NCBI GenBank assembly: GCA_963854835.1 | Contig: OY978526.1 | Coordinates: 19,684,334 to 19,748,333, forward strand | From: Megamerina dolium | Taxonomy: Eukaryota; Arthropoda; Insecta; Diptera; Megamerinidae | Length of the DNA: 64,000 nucleotides | Reading direction: 5' to 3' | Part shown: positions 1 through 11,100 of the stretch, in pieces | Position numbering within the stretch: the first letter of the stretch is position 1 | How the letters are laid out: every line of letters starts with the position of its first letter | Made by a program: the position numbers and the translations under genes | Notes under the pieces: generated by a model | What the model saw: only the letters and a program-made list of their open reading frames with translations | Told to the model about the DNA's origin: nothing | The model's database searches: none

Positions 1-590
1 TTGTTTATTAAATTGGCTTCCAGGGTGCCCCTATAAATATTGAACATATCAGCGTCCACCATTAATTTTTGCTCTCGTATATTTTTTGTAAACATACTTA
101 CCCTTTATCTCCACCCCTTAGGGAGGTTCCCCTACAAAATAAAACAATTTTAGAAAATTGGTTTCCAAGATACTCCCACAGGAATTGAATGCTTTTTCCG
201 AACATACTTGCCGTTTATCTTCCGTTTACCGTTTATTTTGAAGAGTATCGTGGGGTACTCTTCAAACTTGACATTTATTATAAAATTGGCTCCCAACGTT
301 CCAAGGGTTAACCTAAAGGGATTGAATAAATAAAGAATCACTATTCATTTTTGTTCTCCAACAGTTTACCCAAACATACTACTCCAACTATTTCCACCTC
401 TTAGGTGAGTTCCCCTACAAAATGAACCTAAAACACATGAAAATTGACAAATAACCCCATAGCTGCTTAGGAATCGCCTCTAGAAGGTCACATTGTATGA
501 TCGATTGCCATTAGTTTTTCCTTCTCAACAAATTTTTCAGCACATACTTATCCCCTATCTCCGTCCTTTAGAGAAGCTTTCATACCCTTT
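1..590 (-). repeat. Diverged tandem repeat array related to the 156-bp family
   Basis: Four blocks share a core around AACATACTT...TATCTCCACC...TTAGGGAGGTTCCCCTAC, near positions 93, 205, 374 and 544. An AAATTGGCTTCC-type segment recurs near 9, 155 and 281. Spacing is irregular (about 110-170 bp), so units have been lost or shortened. On the reverse strand the core reads GTAGGGGAACCTCCCTAAGG followed by GTAAGTATGTTT, matching the core of the array at 41.2-42.8 kb. Confidence 0.7.
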
Positions 591-929
591 CAATTTAAAA
601 ATATGATCGCATCAATGGGGTGTTTTTTTTTTATCGAGTTGTTTAATTAAATTGTCTCTAATTAATTCATTCCACTGAATGAGTTGCAGAGTAATGATTT
701 TGATTTTATGGTATATTTACTTATAACATTTGTGTTAAGTTTCTACAAGTAAGATGTGACACCATCATCCAAAATGAAGCAATGTGTACAGGTTGTATTT
801 TTCAAATCAGTCCATATGTGTACATTTGTAGGAGAAATATCTGTAGGCTGGGGGATTTCATTGGATGGAATAGTCCATTTTTCTTACTTTGAGATACCTA
901 ATGTTCTTGATATTATCTAGTCAAGTTAC

Positions 930-1092
930 ATTGTGCTTTGTCACAGAGCTTTTTAAGAAGCTTTTCATGGCAAAGTGTTCTGTGGAAAGAATTGCAAATT
1001 GCTTACTGACAGGTGCGCACCGTTTGTAAGAAAATATTTTTCGATATAAAAATTGTCACAGTTGGGTATTGACCCCCAAGCTACGCGCCCAC
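930..1092 (-). mobile_element. tRNA-derived SINE fragment (degenerate)
   Basis: On the reverse strand this holds the body of the SINE family seen better at 16309, 34949 and 46308: the GTGCGCACC block, the segment corresponding to the GGCAATTCTTCCGACAG block, and CTTTGCCATGAAAAGCTT. The tRNA-like head is badly decayed (remains of the B-box region near 1060-1090), and the 3' half is missing. Confidence 0.6.
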
Positions 1093-2055
1093 TTTCGAAC
1101 ATAGATTTTATTAAATATAAATTCGAAATTCAGTAAAATTATATATTATTTATTCTGTTTCCTCCACTAAAATCACCTCTAACTCAGAAATTGAAATACT
1201 TGAGGCACATTCTTTGGGATATTGCAGGTTTCTATTCAAGATTGTTTAAATTTCGAAAAATTATAGAGTTACATATTATAATATTAAAAAATTGGTATTA
1301 CTTCTTTTACTATTTTTTATGCACATTGTAATTATTTTTCAATTATTTTAAGATATTTTCAAATACGAATTTTAAAAAAAATCAAATAAAAACAAAAATA
1401 TATTATTAGGGGTTTTAAAAAGGTTTTCTTTTTAGTACTATCGCCATCTACACGAGTACATTTTTTAAACAATCATTTTTTAAGTACTTTAAAAACTCAA
1501 ATTTCACACAAACTGTCACTGTCACTGTCACATTTCATTACGTCTTACCTTTGTATAAATCAACGTTTCGAATAACTACTCATTTTATCGTTCACCTTTA
1601 GCGTTCACTTTGGATGAAACAAAAATCAAGGCATTTCACATTTAACATTTTCTTCAAGATCATCGATTTTATTTATTCATGAAAAGTTAAGCCCTTTCCT
1701 AACCACATTTCTTTACCCTATATAATACATATAAGTACACGTATATGCCGCATACGCGATATATATATGCATGTAAGCGAATGTTTGTCAATTTCACAAA
1801 AATCATACCAAATTACGCTCAAAGCGAATAGAAGCAACACAAAAACAACAGCAATAATAATACAATCTAGCCAAAAAAAAAAAAAAAGAACAAACTTAAG
1901 AAATGAATGATTCATTGAACTTTTGTATAGGTAGGCAGATGAGTAGCTTCTCGTCGTTGTTGTCGTCGTCTTTATTATATGTTAAATATTCGTTCGTAGT
2001 ACATATGAATGTATATAATAAGCACTTTGCACATACTATATACATATAATATATA
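1093..2055. other. AT-rich intronic sequence, nothing recognised
   Basis: Contains a short triple GTCACT repeat near 1518 and A/T runs. No gene or element was seen. Confidence 0.6.
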
Positions 2056-3208
2056 CACTACCCTGCAAAAATTTGGGTCAATTTCAAAAATGACATATAT
2101 TTTATTATTTTTCGTTATATTTTTTCGATGAGGATGATTCTTATGATTTTTGACATATTTGACTTATTGTTGTTGTTTTATTTAATCCAAATATGGTGAT
2201 TTTGGATGACAGAACACGCTCTGGTAGACCCAGAAAAATAACCAAACAGAATGATCGTCTATTACAAATGATCAGCAAGCGTTTCCGATTCAAAATTGTG
2301 CCAGATTTACGAGCCGAGATTAATGAAACCTTTTCGAATCCAATATCCAAAACAACGGTGGTACATCGGTTGCATAAAGCCGGTTTGTATGGTCGAGTCG
2401 TTGCCAAAAAACCATTATTGCGTCCTATAAATGTTCAAAAACGACTTAAATGGACAAAAGAACATGTCAATTGGTCGATGGATCAATGGAAACCGGTTTT
2501 ATGGACCGATGAATCCAAATTCGAAGTTTTCGGGAACAAATGAAGATTGTTCTACAGTAGAAATTAGACTAACGATATCAAACTGGATGTGTAAAGCCTA
2601 CAGTCAAGTTTAGAGCTGACAGTATGATGGTTTGGGCTTGTTTTAACTATGATGGTGTAGGCGATTTGGTGAAAATCGATGGAATAATGCAGAAGGAACA
2701 GTATCACCGAATACTTTAGAATAACGTTATTCCATCTGGTGTTGGTTTGATAGGTGAGAGGTTCATGTTTCAGCAAGATAAGATCCAAACTTTGCATAAA
2801 CTACATCAAATCGAAAGAAGACAGCGGCATTCTTCAATTCATGGAATGGCCATCACAATCGCCCGACGCGATTCCCATTGATTTGTGAAGAGATGAGCTC
2901 GACAGAGAGGTTCGAAACAAGGAAACACTTGTGGGAATGTTTAAAGAAAGCTTGGGAACAACTCCAAACCACTTCACTCCAAAAATTGGTGAAAAGAATG
3001 CCCAAAGTTTGTGCGAAAGGCAACCATATTGACGAGAAACTTCTCATTTGGTATATAAATTTTTTTTTACCAAAGGAACCAAATATTTTGATAAAAAATA
3101 ATCTGATATTTATAAAATGTTATTTTATAGAAACATATTCAAAAATATAGCGAAAAATACAAAATATGTGTGATTTTTTAAATTTACACAAACTTTTGCA
3201 GGGTAGTG
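2056..3208 (+). mobile_element. Tc1-like DNA transposon, defective
   Basis: Flanked by TA on both sides (2054-2055 and 3209-3210), with terminal inverted repeats CACTACCCTGCAAAA-TTTG at both ends. The total of 1153 bp is shorter than typical 1.3-1.7 kb Tc1 elements. The open frame at 2193-2543 encodes a helix-turn-helix region (DDRTRSGRPRKI, ...SKTTVVHRLHKAGL) and WTDESKFEVFG, the first catalytic Asp block of Tc1-type transposases. Downstream frames carry SMMVWACFN, WPSQSPDAIPIDL and DELDREV remains, but are broken by stops and frameshifts (for example after FEVFGNK at 2541 and in the DELDREV block near 2885). It lies in the same orientation as cnc. It is inactive as read. Confidence 0.85.
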
Positions 3209-3209
3209 T

Positions 3210-3660
3210 ATGTGCGTTTGTGTGTAAATGCATACGTGGTAGTTGAGTTTCTTTTTGTTTTTTTTTCTTTATTTTTAATTGCTTTTCACAACAGTGAATA
3301 TACATAGAAATGATGATAAAAAGAAGCGAATTTTGTTTCATTTTTGTTAAATGCTTTTGTCTGCTTCTTTTTGTGGTTTTTTGGTGTTTATTTTGATTTA
3401 ATTTTATTTTTTTGATCTCTCTTTTTTTTTTGTATATTTTCTTGTAGAATATTCAATTTTGTTTTTGTCTCAACTTTTTGTTTAATATTTATCTTGCGAT
3501 TACATATGTCGGTTTTTGATATTTTTTGAATTTAAGCTTATTTTTTTTTGGAATATGATGTACTTCGTACATTTTTTCTTTGTGGTATTTTAGTAGCAAT
3601 AATAATAATAATATTGGGTCGTCTACAAGCATATTTTAAACGATTTTTTTCATGATTGAG
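3210..3660. other. T-rich intronic sequence, nothing recognised
   Basis: Long T-rich runs and a short AAT repeat at about 3599-3613. No gene or element was seen. Confidence 0.6.
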
Positions 3661-3662
3661 GC

Positions 3663-3922
3663 TTAACCCTTAACGTGTAAGGTCGGGTCCCTTATGCCCT
3701 GCCGGAACTGACATTTTCCACGTTTTTGTTTTTTTTAAACAGTTATAGTATTTAAACAAATAAATATATCGGTAACATAGTGATTGATCCTTAAAATAGA
3801 ATCTTGAATAAAGTTCCGTGAATTTTTTAAATTTTTTTTAGCACTTTTACGTATTTTCTTTGTGTCTCCGGACACAAGTCACCCGTCATTACACAGAAGA
3901 CGTGCGAAATACGCAAGGGTTA
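3663..3922. mobile_element. Possible short TIR element with AACCCTT ends
   Basis: The left end reads TTAACCCTTAACGTGTAAGG. The right end on the reverse strand reads TAACCCTTGCGTATTTCGCA. The shared AACCCTT and CGT blocks suggest a 260-bp non-autonomous element. The left side has TTAA but the right does not repeat it exactly, so a piggyBac-type origin is only a guess. Confidence 0.35.
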
Positions 3923-3959
3923 TTATTAAAAAATTGCTATAATATATTTTATTCCAAGT

Positions 3960-4845
3960 ATTTGCCTTTGGAAGCTACAACTTTCTCCCATCTTTGAGGG
4001 AGATATATTTTTTTTTTTTTTTTTTAGGCCAAGAATGTATCGACTCAATTTTTGACACCTTCGATTGAAGTGTAGCGTATTCCGGACAAGGTATTCTGCA
4101 TTGATCGAAACATGTGGTAGTCATAGGGGTCAATCTCTGGGCTATACGGCGGTTGGGGTAAGACTTCCAATGATGGAAAATCAATAACTCATGTTTGGTT
4201 GCCCATTCCGCCCATCTTTTGTTTGAAAGCTCGCTTCAATTTGAAAAGTTATTATCGGTAGCGTTAACCATTAATGGTTTTTGCCCGATTTTAGCAGCTC
4301 ATAATTACACAATAACCTTCTGATGCCACCAAATACAAAGCATCATGTTGGAACCTTGGTATATTCGCCTTTGAAGTTGTTGTTGTTGTAGCAAAAATGT
4401 GGAAATGTTTTGTTTTGTTCCCGTACAAAGCACCACTTCCGCATTCTGATGAGGTGAATGGACCTTGGTCGATCATGTGGTCGAGTGCTTCCGGGGCGTA
4501 GACCCGTTCATTCTTGGGAAACTCGGCTTTGAAGTCGATTTGCCTGATTGGCCAGATCTCACATATGACTTTTTGTGCTTAGGATCGTCGTAATAGATCA
4601 ATTTTTTGTCGCCAGAAACGATAAGATGCAAAAAAAGACTTGTCTTTGTACCGTTGAAGCAACATTTCAGACATGCAAAATTGCCTTTCGATGTCTCTTG
4701 GTTTCAGTTGATATAGAACCCAATTATCCATGTTTTTTAGATTCAATTTAACACAACTGACGATTTCTGTCATATAATTTAATGCATCCCACAGAGTTTT
4801 GCCGTTCTGCATTTGGCCAATGAATATAGGTCGCATATACATGGA
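3960..4845 (-). mobile_element. mariner transposase remnant
   Basis: Reverse-strand translation gives mariner transposase blocks in order. These are NWVLYQLKPRDIERQFCMSE (W-V-P-H-E-L region) at 4842-4660, a decayed IVSGDKKLIYYD block near 4610, SNKRWAEWATKHE near 4210, then PQPPYSPEIDPYDYHMFRS (third catalytic Asp region) near 4130, and the C-terminus toward 3960. Several frameshifts and stops separate these blocks, and an expansion of T at about 4008-4025 disrupts the C-terminus. The N-terminal helix-turn-helix and both terminal repeats were not found, so the element is truncated. Confidence 0.75.
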
Positions 4846-5012
4846 TGGCGAACAACAAAGAACAAATAATGTACTAAGTGGCGTAAACTGGCCTAATGCA
4901 ATACAAACATGTATTGCTGAAGAGTATGTATTCTCCCCACATTAAGAGTCTGTTATGCATAGTTAATCATTTGAACTTAAATGATATGTAACACATGTTG
5001 CATGAATATATA

Positions 5013-5698
5013 CGAGGATGGTCCCAGAACTACCCGACCTAACAAAGAAAACATCAAATTGGGTAAATTTTTTATTTATATTCTCAACATAATCTCCTTG
5101 TAGCTCTATACGCTTTTCCCTGCGATATTCTATAGCTTCAATACCCTGTTTATAGTATGAACTTGTCTAGCTCATTAAAATAACAATCTACTGCAGACTC
5201 GACCTCTTCATTGTTTGCAAATCTTCTACCACTAAGTCATTTTTTCAAATTTGGAAATATAAAATAATCCGAGGGAGCTAATTCTGGCGAATAAGGTGCG
5301 TACTGATGCAATTCGAACTTTAACCCATTGATTTTGACCATCGCAATAACGGATGTGTGAACTGGTCATCTTGCACACAGCTTTTTCATCTCCAAAATTT
5401 TGGGTCAATATACGGTGTATAGCACTTAGAATCTAGTTCGGCTTTAATATTCTTGTTGGACTTAGACCTTTCAAATAAAAGTATTGAATTACATAACGGT
5501 GACCAATTTTTTCCATGTTTACAAATTCACTCAGGTCGTTAACTTTCGATGGCTCCAAAAAAAAAAATAGTAAACAGCGTGGCTCCTTGAAACTTAAGAC
5601 GTATTTGTTATATAGTTGCCACTTTTCACCAAAGTAATTTTTTTCAAACGTCTGCCGCCATCTATATGTCAGGTCGGGTAGTTCTGGGACCGCCCTCG
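5013..5698 (-). mobile_element. mariner element with internal deletion
   Basis: TA-flanked (5011-5012; 5699-5700). Inverted ends read CGAGGATGGTCCCAGAACTA on the left and CGAGGGCGGTCCCAGAACTA on the right (reverse strand), both continuing into CCCGACCT. At 686 bp it is about half of a full mariner. Reverse-strand translation gives an N-terminal piece (MEKIGHRYVIQYFYLKGLSP) near 5510 and a C-terminal piece (YAPYSPELAPSDYF, with later AVDCYFNELDKF) near 5290-5150. The segment between, including the first two catalytic Asp blocks, is missing. The rest has stops. Confidence 0.82.
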
Positions 5699-6841
5699 TA
5701 CTCTATATTTTGATTTCTAATGGAAAGTGAGTGTGTTGCATACAATTTAAAAATAAATATTAAGTTAAATGGGAAAGTTTGAAAATACACAAATAATAAG
5801 GCAGAATGTGCAAGAAGTTGCTGTTTGTCAAGTTTCTATTTTTCTTCAAAAGAAAAAAAAATGGGAGAAAAACAAATCTAGAATTATTTATATTTTTTAA
5901 AATTTATTAAAATATCTTATATATCTTGTGAGAAATTCAAAATTCCATATTATTTCTTTCAATAACAAAGTGGTGGTAATAGAATTACGTTTATTTGTTA
6001 TTATCGAATATAAATAGTTTCTTCCAATAAATTGCAATATTTTTTGTTTACAATTTTCCCGCTTATTTCGTATTATTTCACATTAATTCCTTTCATTTCG
6101 ATTATCTTTCTTTATTTTCTATATTTAACTTTCTTCGTTATAAAATTTTACTACCACTTTGTTTTTTCCCCTATGAGTATTTTAATGCGTAAAAGTTGTT
6201 TTTGGTTTTCCTATAAACATTGCGCATCCATTTTCTAATTAATTTTTCTGTTTTATTGTTAATATATATATATTTTTTTTTCATATAATATATATTTGAT
6301 ATTATTTTTCTTTAGCGCATGTTATAGTTAAAGCAATTAGTGATTATTATATAAATTTTTTAATTTATTGATATTTATTAAATTACGTAGATATATTCGT
6401 TCCTTGAACTTATCTAGTGATATATTGGGATGGATGGGTGTGAGTTGTACATAGACGTAAGAGAATGTCATGCGGTTGGGATATGATGGAAATTGGGTGG
6501 GACAGCGCAATTTCTACACATCGTCGTAATGATAATGTGAATGTTTTTGTTGACAATTTTGACACAAGAATTTTTCTATTTATAAACTAACTTTTCATAA
6601 AGCATTTGAAGCAACAAGTCATACTATTGTGTGCGGCAGCTAAAAATGTTTTCTAAGAAGTTTTGTTGTTATTTGTTGTTTTTTTTACTCGATTTCATAT
6701 GAACAAAAAATTTGTCAGCGATCATGAAAGTGACTATACAAGGAGTAATTTATTAAAAGTAGATAAATCCATTTTACTATCTGAATATACCCTCAAAACA
6801 AAAGATATTAATTTTTTCATGTTAATTTTTCTTCTTATGTG

Positions 6842-7462
6842 GACATAACAACCGAATATCGATTTAGGCCGAATATAACATGCTTCGCCAGCTGGCGCCA
6901 GTTAGAAATTCCAAGCGCCGTCAGGTTCTCCAGTACTTGGTCTTTCCACCGGAGGTTAGGTCTTCCTCTTCTGCGTCGTCCTGAATATAACACCTTCTTA
7001 GCTGGAGCTTGTTCTTCCATTCGCTCGACATGACTCTAGTCAGCGCAGAGGCTGGATTTTGATGCGCTTTACTATGTCAATATCGGCATACAGCTTGTAC
7101 AGCTCATGGTTGTACCTTATTCGGTACTCGCCACCAACACAAATTGGTCCAAAGATCTTGCGTAGGACTTTTCTCTTCAGAACTCCAAGCATTCGCTCAT
7201 CTGAGGTGGAAATTGTCCAGGCTTCAGCGCCATATGTAGGGACAGGTATGATGAGAGACTTGTAGAGTGTAGTTTTCGTTCTTCGAGAGAGAGAGAGAGA
7301 GCTCGACTTCTCAATTGCTTACTTAGCCCAAAGTAGCACCTGTTTGCAAGAGTGATCCTTCGCAATATCTCCAGGCTGACGTCATTACTGATGTTAATGC
7401 TGGTTCCAAAATAGACAAAGTCCCTTACTACTTCAAAGGCGTAGTTGTCAACAGTGACGTGC
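6842..7462 (-). mobile_element. Non-LTR retrotransposon 3' fragment (RTE/CR1-like RT C-terminus), copy 1
   Basis: Reverse-strand translation shows the post-catalytic end of a non-LTR reverse transcriptase. Blocks are DNYAFEVVRDFVYFGTSIN, RRITLANRCYFGLSKQL, TYGAEAWTIS, KVLRKIFGPICVGGEYRIRY and GRRRRGRPNLRWKDQVLENL. A GA microsatellite expansion at 7286-7301 has disturbed the frame. It is one of five copies of the same family in the window, all 5'-truncated. Confidence 0.75.
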
Positions 7463-7580
7463 TGTCAAATTAATAAAATTTATTGTAAAAAAAATTATTT
7501 ACGCATCAACAGAGCTTCAATAAGCATGTAGAAAAGACAAAAAATTATTAAATATAAAATAAAGGAAGAGAAAATACACA

Positions 7581-8110
7581 TATACCTCGCTATAAGGCCT
7601 CTTTTTATATGGAATCTCGCTATAACGGCTTTTTTAATTGACATTTTTTTTTATTTACGGCCTACAATGTTTTCCAAACGTTGCCCAAAATGATGTACCG
7701 TTAGGTCAGTGTACTGCATAAATGTTGAGAATTTCGACAATAATTGATTCGTTTAGACCAATGTTACACAAAGAATCACGATCATGTGGAGCATGACTTT
7801 TTAAACTCAATCTCTCAATACTTCAGTTTCTTTATCAAGTAAACGAGTTATTTGTGTGATTATGTTTGTTAAATTTTATATATTAACAATAAAACAGAGC
7901 CTCAAATTTATAGATTCCATTTTTTTATGACCTGTGATATTTGCCTTCTGATGTCCGTTCGTTTTGAATCGTCTGCGAGAGAGGATTTTCCACTCTACTC
8001 TGAGAAAGGTTTAATTTTGAAATGAAAACAACAACAACTCGTGATAGGCCGTATAGCGAGGTATGAGTGAACAATTCGTGATAGGCCGTATAGCGCGGTA
8101 TGAGGGTATA
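7581..8110. mobile_element. Non-autonomous TIR element, pogo/Tigger-like ends
   Basis: The left end reads TATACCTCGCTATAAGGCC. The right end on the reverse strand reads TATACCCTCATACCGCGCTA then TACGGCC. A second inner copy of the right repeat (GATAGGCCGTATAGCGAGG) lies 38 bp inside the right end. CCTCGCTATAA-type ends and TA insertion are characteristic of pogo/Tigger elements. No intact transposase frame was seen. Confidence 0.55.
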
Positions 8111-11100
8111 CAATAATTTGCGTAAAAAATCCAAATTTTTACTTATTCCTTCAATAATCGGCTATGGCGTGATTAGTAATACTTACCAAAACTAAAGTAA
8201 TCGCAAAAATAATGGCGATAATTCCTTATTGTCGCAATAAACCAAAATAACTTCAAATTTTACAATAAATCATTTATTTTGTGAATAACATGAGATTATC
8301 TAATAACTGCAAACTTTCACAAAGCGAAAATTGCGCATTAACAAAACATTATACTAAACAAAAAACCTTTCTCAATTTGCCAATAATTTTTGGCTAATGG
8401 TTTTTTATCTCGATTCCGTAAAATTACCAATATCTAATTTTATGTGTGTTTCAATATGCGTTTTTTGAAAGCTTGAAATTTTATAACTGAGAAGCAAAAC
8501 ATTTATCAAAGCTTGCGACATTTCCTTACTATATTTCTTAAGATAAAAATTCTAATATTCGTTGAAGATAGCTTGTAACATGTTTGTTAATAATATTTTT
8601 ATAAATACTATGTATATTAATTGATGCCTACAACTCAATAGGTCAATGCAGATTTGTACAGATTTTGAAATATACTGAAGACAACATTTTATACAGTACT
8701 TCCGCGCAAAACAAGAATTTGCGACTGCGAACAAGCAGGCAACCTTGTATTTTGTTTGATGCTAATATTGATAAATTATACATAATTGTTGCTTTTTCCA
8801 TTTTTGGTTTTTCTTTGTTAAGTAAACAAACAAAAATTATATTACTTCTGGGTCTTCGTACTTATGCATATATGGACGATTATATGTAATATGCATACAT
8901 TCATATTTATAATAAATAAATTTTTGCAAAATAGCAGTTTTTTTTTTGTATTAAATATACATAAAATTAAATATAATTAATTTGATTTTCTATTTCTAGA
9001 TAGTTTTATATGATTATTGTTTCCAATTTCAGTGCATAAAGAATAGTTGAGCGAGGCAACACTTGGTAATACTGGTAGAAGCTTTTTATCAAACAAGTGC
9101 ACCCAGTAATTTAGCATGCATATACATAGCTTAGATACAAACCAAATATTGCGTACGTGCTAAATGTAGCACGTGTGGATGTTGTTTCCTACTGTGTGGA
9201 ATGCAAGAGAGAGAGAGGATGTGTGGAATGTGTTTTTGTATTATACAATATATACAGTGGGATACTATTTTTTTACAATTTCAACAATTTATTGTAATAA
9301 TAGATATAGGCAATTCATTTATTTGTTGATGTTAGGGTTACGATACCCGAAAATATTTCAAAATTTCCAGTTTTTGTGGGAGTGACAAACTAAAGTATAA
9401 AGCCTAATTTATTATCAATTTTTAATATTACGATATGGATGCTACAAATTAGGGAAATGCTTTCTGAGACATAAATAAAAATTCGAAAATTTTGCAAATT
9501 TTTGGAAATTTATTAAATTTAGTTGGTATTATTTGGGATATGCTTGTTGACTAAAATGTGTTTTTTTTTTGTTAGTGTTTGGTGTGGATTGGGTATTTGG
9601 AATTTTGTTTATTCTACTTTACAAAAATCTATTTTACGAAATGTAGTGAAAAAGTCCACACGTTTGTATTTTACAAAATTTTGTGATACATAATTTGCTT
9701 TGTTTAAAGGGAAATATATACGGTTGACAAGTGTGCACACTTCAATCTAACACGTGACTACCGGAACCAAAGTATAACAATACTGATACGCAATCAGGAA
9801 ACCTTCAAGACACTTAAATATCACAAGGTTTCAATATCACCTTGTGATATTTAAGTGTCTTGAAGAATGTCTTGACAAGCTAAATAAATCCTGTCAAATC
9901 AATTAATTCGAGTTGACTATTCTTTGCATATGGTCTTGCAAAAGAGCATATGAAAATTACTATAGCTAGGTTTACAACCACAACAACAAAAGGTGCAGAT
10001 GTGCATTTACGATGCGCTTGAAAATATGCAACAATTTATATATTTTATTAAGCATTTGCAATACTAAATAGGACACTTCAAAAAAGTTTAAATGTAGGAA
10101 AAAATATAAAATTTATTCATTTTTTAGTTTACAAAAATGCATTTATCGTTCACAATTAATGTTTACAAAGTTTTGAATTTTGATTCTAGATTCTGAACGA
10201 ATGTTAATCAAATAGACATTTTGCAATAATTTTTTGAAAACTTATATGGCGTCAAAACAAATATAAAAAAAATAATCTAAATAACATGAATAAAGACGAA
10301 ATATTAAAAATGCTTTTTCCCAAATCCTTTTGACAACTTTACAGCGATTTTGCTATGAAACTGCGATTTCGAAAGAGAAAATTATCGGGATTATCAGCCC
10401 TAGCATGTAAAATTGCACGTGCTTAAAACGCTTGATTATAAAATGAAAAGTTTTAATATTAATTTACAACAACAACAACAACAACAAACACAGATTTTGC
10501 TTATCAACAAAGTTAGACGAACGCTTGTTTTTTTCCTTGCATTAATATGACACTATATATATTTGTATGAATACAATCAGTAGTTGAAAATAATTTATTT
10601 TTTAATTCAGATTAAGCTCAGAAATATTTCAATCTCGTCTATTGAAATCTGCTAATCAGTCTGCTACATAGAAGCAAGCAAGCAATCAACCAACCAACCA
10701 ACTATAAAGTAAACAACGTGATCGTGCAAAATAAGCAAATTTTTGTCAAAATCTAAAAAAACAAAATGTTCACCGAGGAATATAAACATATGCATATCTA
10801 TCTTGCGGTAAAATGAAAATTTTTTCAATTTTTTTTATTTTTTTTTTTTTATTAAATATGCATTTTGTGAAATCTTGTAAGCATGTAAACTTTCTATTCC
10901 ATAAAAATATGTTTATATACATATCGTATGTATGGATACATTCATAAATGTATATACTCAATTGTATATATGGTGGCTGTGTTATTTTATAGAATACATA
11001 GTGAATTAACATTAAATTCATTGGTTTTGCCATAAACAAAAAAAAAACTCAACGGCATTAATTACTGACCATAAAATTCAAAGGCTTTTTTTTTTTAAAC

